From positions 62,001-126,000 of the forward strand of contig NZ_AYMG01000013.1 in the NCBI RefSeq assembly GCF_000633455.1: 64,000 nucleotides of DNA, read 5' to 3'. Of the stretch, positions 52,601 to 60,208 are shown one piece after another. A program made the translations under genes and the position numbers. Each line of letters opens with the position of its first letter. Position 1 is the first letter of the stretch. The notes below the pieces were generated by a model. That model searched no databases and was not told the DNA's origin. It saw nothing but the letters and a program-made list of their open reading frames with translations. Source of the stretch: Pedobacter jeongneungensis. Its GTDB lineage: Bacteria > Bacteroidota > Bacteroidia > Sphingobacteriales > Sphingobacteriaceae.

Positions 52601-53632
52601 ATGATAAGATTAAATAATATAACTAAAACATTTGTACTTCGCGACAGGACAATAACCGCGCTGTCAGGTGTTTCGATAAATGTACCCAGGGGTAAAATAT
52701 TTGGGGTAATAGGGGCATCGGGAGCGGGAAAAAGTACCCTCATCAGGTGTGCAAACCTGCTGGAGCAGCCAACATCCGGAGAAGTGTATATTGATGGTAA
52801 AAATCTGATGGAACTCTCAGGCGCTGAGCTGGCCAGAGAACGCAGGCAAATCGGAATGATATTTCAGCACTTTAATCTGCTCTCTTCCAGAACAGTTTAT
52901 CAGAACGTGGCCTTTCCACTCGAGCTGGAAGGTGCCTCAAAAACAAAGATCCGGGAACGGGTTTCTGAACTATTAAATTTTGTTGGCCTTGCGGATAAAC
53001 ATGCAGATTATCCGGTAAGTCTTTCGGGTGGACAAAAACAGCGTGTTGCCATTGCGCGCACCCTTGCTGCCAGCCCAAAGGTATTGCTTTGTGATGAGGC
53101 CACCAGTGCACTTGATCCGGAAACAACCACTTCCATTTTAAAACTTTTAAAAGATACCAACGAGAAATTTGGCATTACCATATTGCTCATTACGCACGAA
53201 ATGCAGGTGGTAAAGGCGATCTGCGATGAAGTAGCCATTATTAGCGGGGGTAAACTTGTAGAACAAGGCGCAGTAAGCGAGATATTTTCACATCCTAAGA
53301 GCGAACTGGCCAGAAAATTCATTTCATCTTCCATTAAGGTAACATTGCCAAAGGAATATGAAGCACGCATTAAATTAAATACTGCCGGATCAGGTAACCC
53401 GATTATCAAGCTCACTTTCAATGGCGATTCTGCTGATAGTGCAGTGTTATCAGAGGTTGCAGGGCTTTTTGGCGTAAACAACAATATCATTACTGCCCAG
53501 ATTGAACATGCAGCCGGGATAAAATTCGGGACCATCCTGGTAGAGGCGCAGGGAAATGCGGAAAACCACAGCAAGGCAATCAACTATTATAAAACTTTAA
53601 ATATCGGTGCGGAGGTGCTTGGTTATGTCTGA
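52601..53632 (+). CDS. metN: Methionine ABC transporter, ATP-binding protein
   Basis: This 343-residue ATPase has Walker [10 protein letters not shown] (38-46), the signature [12 protein letters not shown], Walker [14 protein letters not shown] and the H-loop ITHEM. From about residue 265 a C-terminal NIL domain follows ([32 protein letters not shown]), which senses methionine and is found in MetN. Together with metI and metQ it forms the complete importer. It overlaps metI by 8 bases. No regulator gene is nearby. Confidence 0.94.
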   Translation: MIRLNNITKTFVLRDRTITALSGVSINVPRGKIFGVIGASGAGKSTLIRCANLLEQPTSGEVYIDGKNLMELSGAELARERRQIGMIFQHFNLLSSRTVYQNVAFPLELEGASKTKIRERVSELLNFVGLADKHADYPVSLSGGQKQRVAIARTLAASPKVLLCDEATSALDPETTTSILKLLKDTNEKFGITILLITHEMQVVKAICDEVAIISGGKLVEQGAVSEIFSHPKSELARKFISSSIKVTLPKEYEARIKLNTAGSGNPIIKLTFNGDSADSAVLSEVAGLFGVNNNIITAQIEHAAGIKFGTILVEAQGNAENHSKAINYYKTLNIGAEVLGYV

Positions 53633-54281
53633 ATCAATGATTAGGCTCTTATTGAGCGGCACGTTAGAAACCATTGTAATGACTTTTGTTTCGGGTTTCT
53701 TCGGCTTTGTTTTGGGACTGCCTACCGGTATATTGCTTTTTATTACAAGAAAAGGGCAGATTTTGGAGCATCCGTTATTAAACCGTGTCTTAGCCGTTCT
53801 GGTGAACATTTTCAGGTCCATTCCATTTATTATTTTAATTGTCTGGATGATTCCTTTTACCAGGGCATTGGTTGGTACTTCAATCGGTGTAAAGGCGGCA
53901 CTTGTTCCATTGAGTATAGGTGCAGCACCTTTTATTGCCAGGATGATTGAGAATAGCCTGCTGGAAATTCCATACGGACTTATCGAAGCGGCCAGGGCAT
54001 TAGGGGCAAGGCCCATGCAGATTATCAGAAAAGTTCTTCTTCCGGAAGCTTTACCGGCAATTATCAACAGCGCATCAATTACACTGATTACCCTTGTTGG
54101 CTATTCGGCAATGGGCGGTGCTGTTGGTGCAGGCGGACTTGGGCAGATTGGTTACCAGTACGGCTATATCGGCTACGATGTTTTGGTGATGAATACCGTT
54201 TTGGTATTGCTCGTGATCATCGTTTTCCTTATCCAGTTCGGAGGCGATCGCCTCTCAAAATATTTTGATCACAGAAAATAA
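53625..54281 (+). CDS. metI: Methionine ABC transporter, permease
   Basis: This 218-residue permease starts at the ATG at 53625 inside the metN stop region; an in-frame upstream codon at 53607 would overlap metN more. It has five to six helices and the MetI coupling motif around [24 protein letters not shown], typical of MetI-type permeases. The gene is directly followed by metQ after 11 bases. The start is chosen for the usual short overlap and the [12 protein letters not shown] beginning. Confidence 0.93.
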   Translation: MSESMIRLLLSGTLETIVMTFVSGFFGFVLGLPTGILLFITRKGQILEHPLLNRVLAVLVNIFRSIPFIILIVWMIPFTRALVGTSIGVKAALVPLSIGAAPFIARMIENSLLEIPYGLIEAARALGARPMQIIRKVLLPEALPAIINSASITLITLVGYSAMGGAVGAGGLGQIGYQYGYIGYDVLVMNTVLVLLVIIVFLIQFGGDRLSKYFDHRK

Positions 54282-54292
54282 AATCCTATAAA

Positions 54293-55114
54293 ATGAATAT
54301 CACTTTCAAAAAACGTTTTCATTCAGCGTTAATATTATCCATAACTCTTCTTGCGGCCTGCAGTGGCGGGGCTAAAAAAAATGATCCCAACCACATTATT
54401 GTCGGCGTAGAATCCGGTCCCGAATATACCATTGCACAGGTTGCCCAGAAAGTAGCCAAAGAAAAATACAATCTTGATGTGGAGCTGGTACAGTTTAACG
54501 ATTATGTGATGCCTAACGAGGCGCTTCATCAGGGTGATATTGATGCCAATGCTTATCAGAATAAACCTTATCTTGATGTACAGGCGAAGCAGCGTGGTTA
54601 CAAATTTGCCATCGTTGGCAATACCTTTGTTTATCCTATTGCAGGTTACTCCCGGAAAATTAAAAGCCTCAAAGAGCTTAAAGATGAAAGTACCATCATT
54701 ATTCCAAACGACCCCACCAACAGTGGCCGTTCGTTATTATTGCTTCAAACAGCAGGACTTATAAAACTTAAAGCAGGTGTTGGCCTTTTACCAACCCTTA
54801 ATGATGTAGCCGAAAACCCTAAGAAACTGAAAATCCTTGAGCTTGAAGCACCACAGCTTCCAAGATCGCTGGATGATGCCAATGTAACCATTGCGGTAAT
54901 CAACAATACTTTTGCAGCACCTATTGGTTTGGTTTCTACCCGTGATGGCCTTTTTATAGAGGACAGTAAATCACCCTATGTAAACGCCATTGTTGTCCGC
55001 GAAGATAATAAGGATGACGATAAGGTTAAACGTTTTGTAAAAGCATACCAATCACCCGAAGTGGAAGAAGCGGCAAAGGTTGCTTTTAAAGGAGGAGCGA
55101 TAAAAGGCTGGTAG
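54293..55114 (+). CDS. metQ: Methionine ABC transporter, substrate-binding lipoprotein
   Basis: This 273-residue lipoprotein has the lipobox LAAC (Cys 23) and the NlpA/MetQ fold. Recognisable stretches are GVESGPEYTIAQVAQKVA, LVQFNDYVMPNEALHQGDIDANAYQ and IIIPNDPTNSGRSLLLLQTAGL. It captures methionine (possibly D-methionine or related compounds) and delivers it to MetI. A terminator follows 10 bases after the stop codon, ending the three-gene operon. Confidence 0.93.
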   Translation: MNITFKKRFHSALILSITLLAACSGGAKKNDPNHIIVGVESGPEYTIAQVAQKVAKEKYNLDVELVQFNDYVMPNEALHQGDIDANAYQNKPYLDVQAKQRGYKFAIVGNTFVYPIAGYSRKIKSLKELKDESTIIIPNDPTNSGRSLLLLQTAGLIKLKAGVGLLPTLNDVAENPKKLKILELEAPQLPRSLDDANVTIAVINNTFAAPIGLVSTRDGLFIEDSKSPYVNAIVVREDNKDDDKVKRFVKAYQSPEVEEAAKVAFKGGAIKGW

Positions 55115-55124
55115 AAAAATAAAT

Positions 55125-55160
55125 ATTCCCCCTGTAGTAAGTGCTATTGGGGGAATTTTG
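55125..55160 (+). terminator. Intrinsic terminator of the metNIQ operon
   Basis: ATTCCCCC (55125-55132) and GGGGGAAT (55149-55156) are perfect arms, followed by TTTGTTTTG. Confidence 0.8.
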
Positions 55161-55193
55161 TTTTGTGCTGATTCTTTATTATAAATATTCCAT

Positions 55194-55229
55194 ATCTGGC
55201 GCAAGTCTCAACGCCCGGCCATGAGATGG
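55194..55229. repeat. CTGGCGCA-type hairpin element E3
   Basis: ATCTGGCGCAAGTC is identical to E1 at 51141-51154. The hairpin TCTCA...TGAGA follows. It sits in the gap before the TlpA-like gene. Confidence 0.6.
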
Positions 55230-55260
55230 ATCTCCTTTTTAGCGGCGGTTGAGCGGTTAC

Positions 55261-56433
55261 TTATTTCTCCGTTAGCTTCGTTAAACTGTTCAGGTTATCG
55301 CTTATTTCAGTAATACGGTATTCATTTGGCATTATTATTTTATTATTGGAGTTCAAGAGAAACACTGCTGGTATTGCGGTGATATTGTACTTCCTGTTGA
55401 TGTCATTGTTGTTGCCTGGTAAATTTGAAATGTTTGTCCAGGGCATGGCTTCAGTTTTAACGGCCTTTTTCCAGGCTTTCAGATCATGATCGGTAGAGAT
55501 GCTGATGAAATTAATTCCTTTGGTTTTGTAGCGGGCATATAATTTTTTTAATTCTGGTATTTCTGCCCGGCACGGACCGCACCAGCTCGCCCAAAATATA
55601 ACCAGTGTCCCCTTTTTCCCTTTGACATTATCCAGTGAAATTGATCTCTGATTTACGTCTCTGAAATTAAAATCAGGAAATTTGGCACCCGTAACTAAAG
55701 ATCCGCTCTGCCGCTGGTAACTGGACAGTTTTAGCCCTGTTGTGGTGTTCATCACTTCGTTACTGAAAATTCTGCTAATATCTGCCAGTTCAGTTGGCGT
55801 GAACATCTCTGCGTTTTGGTAGATGTTAATCATAGCCATCCAGCTCCATGGGTTTTCTTTGGCTATTGATAAGAGCTTGTTTTTAAATGATATCAGGCTG
55901 TCGTTTTTGAATTTTACAGCTTCGGCAAGTTTACCGGTATCCTTGATTTTTTTTAACGAGTCTATCTTAGCGGTCATTCTGTACAAGCCGGCAGAAGGCA
56001 GTCCATAGCGATACAACATTTCGCTTTCGGGAGATCCGGTCAGATATAAATCCCCATTCATGTCACCTTCTATTTTTATATTGGCATTTTCCAGTATGAA
56101 GTTTCCCTGTTTGATTTGAGGATTGTATTTGTTTACGAAACTGAGCAGCTTCTTTTCCTTCGTTTTTTCGTCCACGTAATAAATATTCGTATTATAGGAT
56201 GGCTCCAGCAATATTGTATCCCTATGAAATTTAAATCTGCCATCCAATATGATTGCCGAGTCGATTATGGGCTGGCTTAATGAATTGTTCCCGGATCTTT
56301 TCATGGTAACCATGTAGATTTTTGCTGGAGGGATATTTTTAATATTTCCCGTTATTTCGTACGATTTGCTGTTCTGTGCCTTTGCAGAATATACCGTAAA
56401 GATTAGAAGTGAGATGATATAGATATTTTTCAT
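55261..56433 (-). CDS. Secreted TlpA-like thiol-disulfide oxidoreductase with N-terminal DUF4369-like domain
   Basis: This 390-residue protein has a signal peptide (cleavage near AKAQ) and an N-terminal beta domain (about 25-135) resembling DUF4369: SKSYEITGNIKNIPPAKIYM. A helical linker follows, and then a C-terminal thioredoxin fold with CGPC at 285-288 in FWASWCGPCRAEIP and the cis-proline in ITAIPAVFLL. Such proteins reduce or isomerise periplasmic disulfides in Bacteroidota. The redox partner is unknown. The flanking gaps hold CTGGCGCA-type elements (55194 and 56498). Confidence 0.88.
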   Translation of the reverse strand: MKNIYIISLLIFTVYSAKAQNSKSYEITGNIKNIPPAKIYMVTMKRSGNNSLSQPIIDSAIILDGRFKFHRDTILLEPSYNTNIYYVDEKTKEKKLLSFVNKYNPQIKQGNFILENANIKIEGDMNGDLYLTGSPESEMLYRYGLPSAGLYRMTAKIDSLKKIKDTGKLAEAVKFKNDSLISFKNKLLSIAKENPWSWMAMINIYQNAEMFTPTELADISRIFSNEVMNTTTGLKLSSYQRQSGSLVTGAKFPDFNFRDVNQRSISLDNVKGKKGTLVIFWASWCGPCRAEIPELKKLYARYKTKGINFISISTDHDLKAWKKAVKTEAMPWTNISNLPGNNNDINRKYNITAIPAVFLLNSNNKIIMPNEYRITEISDNLNSLTKLTEK

Positions 56434-56497
56434 ATTTGGCCGATAATAAAATTACAAAATAAAACTCGTTAACTCACTGTGATGATGATATGAAAAT

Positions 56498-56523
56498 GCG
56501 CACGCGATACGCGTGCGCCAGCG
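56498..56523. repeat. CTGGCGCA-type hairpin element E4 (reverse orientation)
   Basis: Perfect 9-bp arms GCGCACGCG (56498-56506) and CGCGTGCGC (56510-56518) surround ATA and are followed by CAGCG, the reverse of CGCTGGCGC. This is the best-preserved copy of the family in the window. Confidence 0.75.
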
Positions 56524-56608
56524 GGGCATTTTTTTTTTGATGTTCATCAAATTATCCCTCTATTTATTTTGGATTATCAATAGAAAACTCATTATCATAA
56601 TCCATAGA

Positions 56609-57739
56609 TTATGGTTTTGATATCTTCTCTGCTAGTGCAATAAGCTCATTCTGTGTGCCTTGATCTGCTTCGTTTGATAACAGAACAATGCCAGAATTCA
56701 AATCAGGGTAAAATACCAAATAACTACTATAGCCTAAACTACCTCCGGTATGGGAAATGCTGCGCCTACCCTGATCAGTTTTTCTTACTTTCCAGTTAAG
56801 TGCGATAGCACCATCTTCAACATTTCCAAAAGTTGGCTTGTGACTTAATTTTACATCGGTATTTCCTTCATTCAGTTGAAATGCCATATATCTTAACATG
56901 TCAGCGCTTGAAGACGCTATACTTGCTGCCACCTGTAGATCATCCCAATCAATAACCGGCATAATACGCCCCTTACTATCATAACCCTTTGCCATACGTG
57001 CAGGCAGTTTTCCTCTTTTTATTAAGAATGTGTTTTTCATTTTAAGTGGATTGACAAAATACGTTTTCAAGAGGTTGTCGTAAGTGTTTTGATAAACATC
57101 CTCCATAATATAACCGAGCAATTGAGCGGCTGTGTTACAGTGGCGGGCAACACTTCCTGGTAAAACCTTTAATTCAACATGATGTAAATCACGGTAAAAG
57201 TCTTGCCTGCTATATGTTGTGTGAACTGAATCTAAAATATAAGGGATAGAGTCTGGATTTGCTTTTCCAAATATATCCTTGTCTGGCATCCAATTTGGTA
57301 ATCCGGAGGTGAGGTTGGCCAGGTTGAGTAAAGTGATAGGAGTTCCGTTATAATTCAAATTTGGATAATCTTCCTTCAGGTACTTACGTATATCATCATT
57401 AAGATTTACCTTTTTATCTAAAACAGCTTTTGCAAGCAAAGTTGCCCCAAATGTTTTGGTAATCGAGGCAAGTTCATAAACTGTATCTCCCGTAGGTAAT
57501 TGTGATTTTTCCTTTTCAGTTGATCCATAATTATAAATAAACGACTTTCCATCTTTAATGATTCCTATTGAAATGCCAACCCTGGAATTGTTATTGAAAA
57601 ATGCCAAAACAGATTGATCTACCAATGAATCCAACGCAGTTTTCAATTTGTTATCAGTGGGAACTTTAATTTTATTTATTTGTGCAGAGCAGAACAGTGT
57701 GTACGTTAGAAACGATAAAAGAAGGGATAGTTTTTTCAT
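56609..57739 (-). CDS. Secreted serine hydrolase, beta-lactamase/S12 type, with His at the usual catalytic Tyr position
   Basis: This 376-residue protein has a signal peptide (cleavage near FCSAQ) and the penicillin-binding-type fold: S92-x-x-K95 in ASITKTFG and HTG in SISHTGGSLGYSS. The second motif, normally Y-x-N in a YSNTGYxLLG context, reads H199-C200-N201 (ARHCNTAAQLLGYI). The catalytic Tyr is thus replaced by His, through what could be a single TAC-to-CAC change. The enzyme may be impaired or use a different base. Otherwise it looks complete, and would act on esters, amides or cell-wall peptides. Confidence 0.84.
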   Translation of the reverse strand: MKKLSLLLSFLTYTLFCSAQINKIKVPTDNKLKTALDSLVDQSVLAFFNNNSRVGISIGIIKDGKSFIYNYGSTEKEKSQLPTGDTVYELASITKTFGATLLAKAVLDKKVNLNDDIRKYLKEDYPNLNYNGTPITLLNLANLTSGLPNWMPDKDIFGKANPDSIPYILDSVHTTYSRQDFYRDLHHVELKVLPGSVARHCNTAAQLLGYIMEDVYQNTYDNLLKTYFVNPLKMKNTFLIKRGKLPARMAKGYDSKGRIMPVIDWDDLQVAASIASSSADMLRYMAFQLNEGNTDVKLSHKPTFGNVEDGAIALNWKVRKTDQGRRSISHTGGSLGYSSYLVFYPDLNSGIVLLSNEADQGTQNELIALAEKISKP

Positions 57740-57804
57740 ATATTTATCATGTTTTTAATTAGACGTTAAACAAAATAAAACGTTGCATTAACTCTTCATC
57801 GCCA

Positions 57805-57834
57805 CGCTGGCGCACGCGTTTTTCGTGTGCAATG
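57805..57834. repeat. CTGGCGCA-type hairpin element E5
   Basis: CGCTGGCGCACGCGTTTTTC followed by GTGTGCAATG gives imperfect arms (GCGCACG and CGTGTGC). It shares CGCTGGCGCACGCG with E2. Confidence 0.65.
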
Positions 57835-57998
57835 TATTACAACTATTTATACTTTATTTAGGTGCCACTATTTCATCTATCTCTAAAATAACAACCCTTA
57901 CCAAAAATTTTAACAAAATATATTTCCCTTCGCCTTCATTTTTCTTATATTTAACTCAGTATATCCCACAATAAAAACCACTATCCCGCCAGCTATCC

Positions 57999-58077
57999 CA
58001 TGGTAAATGGTTAATTCATCCCAAATTTAGAGGAGTGCCAATTAACATTAATATTTAATTAAAAACCATTTACCATG
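57999..58077 (+). promoter_or_regulatory. Inverted repeat that places the start codon in a hairpin
   Basis: CATGGTAAATGGTT (57999-58012) and AACCATTTACCATG (58064-58077) are perfect 14-bp arms with a 51-base loop. The ATG at 58075-58077 is the end of the right arm, so the mRNA start site would be paired when folded, suggesting translational control or, in DNA, a protein-binding site. Confidence 0.6.
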
Positions 58078-58557
58078 AGTTTAAACAACAGGATTTCGAT
58101 CGAAATCACCGCAGACCAATCAGCAGCCATTACCGCTGCATTCGAACAATTAAAAACTGCCTTAGCACCAGTTTTAGTGATTAATTTAACCGCTGAAGAG
58201 CGGAAATCTATGCTTAAAATGGGCGATAAAACCCTCGCTTTTGTAAACAAAACACTAGAGTATGCTGCACAGAACCCAAATCTGGTGCCCAGTTATGTCG
58301 ATTTGGCCGAAGCCAGGAAAGACAATGAATTAACTGCCGATATCTATGGCATTTTCCAGCAACTCAACACCCTGTTGCGGGCCATGGAAGATACTGGTAT
58401 GGTTGCCGGAGGCGAAGCTTACGAAGCCGCTTTGGTGATCTATCATTCTATAAAAGGAGCCAGCCGCTCCAACATTCCAGGTATCCAGGCCATTTATGAT
58501 GACCTGAAACAACGTTTCCCGGGACGTGGCAAACAAAATATAACGCCACAACCATAA
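58075..58557 (+). CDS. Hypothetical helical protein
   Basis: This 160-residue soluble protein is predicted to be almost all helical (SAAITAAFEQLKTALAPVLV, KTLAFVNKTLEYAAQN, IYGIFQQLNTLLRAMED, YEAALVIYHSIKGAS) with a Pro/Gly-rich tail. I do not know a function for it. Its start codon lies in the right arm of a long inverted repeat, and the array of hairpin repeats begins 38 bases after its stop codon, which makes its neighbourhood unusual. Alternative starts downstream are unlikely because the first residues continue the helical pattern. Confidence 0.68.
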   Translation: MSLNNRISIEITADQSAAITAAFEQLKTALAPVLVINLTAEERKSMLKMGDKTLAFVNKTLEYAAQNPNLVPSYVDLAEARKDNELTADIYGIFQQLNTLLRAMEDTGMVAGGEAYEAALVIYHSIKGASRSNIPGIQAIYDDLKQRFPGRGKQNITPQP

Positions 58558-58594
58558 GCATGATGACCAAAAAGGGCTTTATTACCATTTAAAA

Positions 58595-58960
58595 GTACTT
58601 CCGAAGACCAATTTGGTGTTCGGAGGTACAAAAAGGTCCTTCGGAAGTAGAAAGAATAACTTCGCAACTAGAAAAAGGTAGTTCCGAAGACTAATTTGGT
58701 GTTCGGAGGTACAAAGAGGTCCTTCGGAAGTAGAAAGAATACCTTCGTTACAACAAAAAGGTCGTTCCGAAGAGCAATGATGGTGTTCGGATGTACAAAA
58801 AGGTACTTCGGAAGAGGAATGAATAGCTTCGTTACAACAAAAAGGTCTTTCCGAAGGCAAATCATGGTATTCGCAGGCAGAAAAAGGTACTTCGGAAATA
58901 GAAAAAATAGCTTTTAGATCAGAAAAAGGTTGTTCTGAAGTAAAAAGAATAGCTTCGTTC
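58595..58960. repeat. Array of about five 83/84-base hairpin-forming tandem repeats
   Basis: Units begin at 58595, 58678, 58761, 58845 and 58929 (periods 83, 83, 84, 84; the last is partial). Each has G(T)NNTTCCGAAG near its start and about 40 bases later GGTNCTTCGGAAGT. In the first unit ACTTCCGAAG and CTTCGGAAGT are perfect 10-bp inverted arms. Between them GGTGTTCGGAGGTACAAAAA is repeated. The 83-base period shifts the reading frame, so the minus-strand open frame across it (58582-59112) is unlikely to encode a protein. Confidence 0.8.
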
Positions 58961-59088
58961 GCTGCGGCACGCTTGCCGGGTGGGCAATATATTAAAGAAT
59001 TCACGCATAGTAATCTGAAAGGATTGATTGATCTCCGCTTTAGAAAAAGAAATGCTTTCAATAGTGTAAGTATCAAAGAATTGAAGGA

Positions 59089-59308
59089 ATGAGCCGTAAA
59101 TATAAATTCCATATTTTAAAGGATATCAGTCTGGCAGCATAACAATAAACCGTAAGAATGATGCAGTACTGCAGTTATTGAGCAAAAGGCAGATTACTTG
59201 CACGACAATCCGGTTGTATCAGGTTTTGTTAACGAGGCCTGGCATTGGAAATATAGTAGCGCAATTGATTATAGCGGAGATAGGGCTAAGCTCCAAAATT
59301 TTTATTAA
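59089..59308 (+). pseudogene. RAYT (REP-associated tyrosine transposase) remnant, internally deleted
   Basis: ATG at 59089 opens MSRKYKFH, the typical start of Bacteroidota RAYT (TnpA_REP) proteins, but the frame stops after 17 codons. About 50 bases later, in another frame, KADYLHDNPVVSGFVNE, WHWKYSSAIDY and the stop at 59308 match the C-terminus of the same family (YxHxNPV, WxYSSAxDY). The middle part with the HUH histidines and catalytic tyrosine is missing. RAYTs are linked to REP palindromes, which abound in this window. Confidence 0.72.
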
Positions 59309-59346
59309 TATTAAATTATAGTAAATTGCTAATTAATAATTAGAAT

Positions 59347-59775
59347 TTGGGTTTCAGGTATATTTTTGAGAATATTAATAAATATTTTGGCACAGAAGAA
59401 TTATTCTTTGGATTGGCAACAATTGTGTCGGTGGTTGATTCATATCACTCTATAGTTCCAGCAATTAGCACTTTGTTATTACTGGCTTTTTATTACCTTT
59501 TTTTTGGTTGGTTTATGTTTCGCCATGAAAGGAAGACCAATTTCTTGTTTTCTATAATTGGAGGTATCGTTTATTCTGTTTGCCTCACGAGTATGGCCAT
59601 CATTGTTATCGGTGATTTCTATAAAATGTTCTTTTATTTTATACAGTTTCCAATGTTAGGGTTTTACTATATTTATTTAAGTAGCATAAAAAATATAGGA
59701 TTCTACAGGCGCTCCCATTGCATTCGTATAGGAATTATTGCCGCGTTAAACCTATATATATACATAATTAAATAG
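59347..59775 (+). CDS. Hypothetical membrane protein with four transmembrane helices
   Basis: This 142-residue protein has hydrophobic segments at about 20-37, 41-61, 68-88 and 91-112, and ends with a further short hydrophobic stretch. It contains short hydrophilic loops (FRHERKTN, YRRSHCIR). I do not recognise a family. The start is TTG at 59347 since no ATG is in a suitable place, so the N-terminus is uncertain. It is A+T-rich and lies between the RAYT remnant and the left copy of the EVE-gene segment, so it is probably part of the accessory region. Confidence 0.5.
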   Translation: MGFRYIFENINKYFGTEELFFGLATIVSVVDSYHSIVPAISTLLLLAFYYLFFGWFMFRHERKTNFLFSIIGGIVYSVCLTSMAIIVIGDFYKMFFYFIQFPMLGFYYIYLSSIKNIGFYRRSHCIRIGIIAALNLYIYIIK

Positions 59776-59803
59776 TGTAATGGAGTTTTTAGATACGATC
59801 AAG

Positions 59804-59936
59804 TCTAATCCGTTCTGTTAGTTTTGAACTTTAAATAAAGAAATACAATGAACCATTGGTTAGTAAAATCAGAGCCTTTTAAATACAGTTGGGAAAAGTT
59901 TAATGAAGATGGCCGTAACTTTTGGGATGGCGTGCG
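59804..59936 (+). repeat. Left copy of the EVE-gene 5' segment (direct repeat, about 133 bases)
   Basis: The segment matches 62919-63055 over upstream flank and first codons (TCTAATCCGTTCTG, TTAGTTTTGA, then ATGAA). Differences in the coding part are mainly third-position (for example AAGTTTAAT against AAATTTAAC), with one N-to-T change. The two copies bound about 3.0 kb of unrelated sequence. Confidence 0.85.
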
Positions 59937-59946
59937 CTGTTTTTGA
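59848..59946 (+). pseudogene. Truncated EVE-domain gene (first 31 or so codons)
   Basis: MNHWLVKSEPFKYSWEK, then FNEDGRNFWDGVR, are the N-terminus of the EVE-domain protein encoded intact at 62967-63371. After CGC at 59937 the sequence departs and a stop follows at 59944-59946. It is the 5' end only, left or made by the event that produced the direct repeat. Confidence 0.85.
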
Positions 59947-60061
59947 AGCTTCTGTAAGCATCTTGCGAACTGTTAATTTTTGATCGTTCTGTAATGTTGT
60001 AATTTGATTTGTAGCTTACTTCGACTTCAGCCACCTTGAAAGGATTTTGTTCTTGTACCAT
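59937..60061 (-). pseudogene. N-terminal fragment of a RadC-like (JAB-domain) protein
   Basis: On the minus strand an ATG at 60061 opens MVQEQNPFKVAEVEVSYK, then SERSKINSSQDAYRSF-like residues (read here as ITERSKINSSQDAYRSF). This matches the opening of Bacteroidota RadC-family proteins (VAEVxLSYK, SSQDAY). The match ends near 59937, exactly where the EVE fragment begins on the other strand, so the JAB metalloprotease part is missing. RadC-like genes are frequent cargo of conjugative elements and islands. Confidence 0.6.
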
Positions 60062-60116
60062 ATCATTTGAATTAATTATGGTACAAGGCAAGCTTTAATC
60101 GCATCTAAGCAAAGAA

Positions 60117-60144
60117 GCAACGCAGTAAAATGATAATGCGTTGC
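60117..60144. terminator. Hairpin between the RadC fragment and the 316-residue gene
   Basis: GCAACGCA (60117-60124) and TGCGTTGC (60137-60144) are perfect arms around 12 bases. No clear T run follows, so it may be a terminator or a remnant of a repeat. Confidence 0.4.
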
Positions 60145-60208
60145 CTCATGTATTTATGGCTTAAGTTCTCTCAGTGGAATGAGAATACAAACTCAGATTT
60201 GAGGAATA

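Noticed and set aside
58595..58960. A CRISPR array
   Set aside because: The units are 83-84 bases, contiguous, and vary throughout by point changes, with no unique spacers between constant repeats and no cas genes nearby.
58582..59112. A 176-codon minus-strand open frame across the hairpin repeat array
   Set aside because: It runs through 83-base repeats whose period does not keep frame, its translation is a low-complexity Ser/Glu/Cys/Phe-rich string, and open frames exist in several frames on both strands there. The repeats explain it better than a protein.
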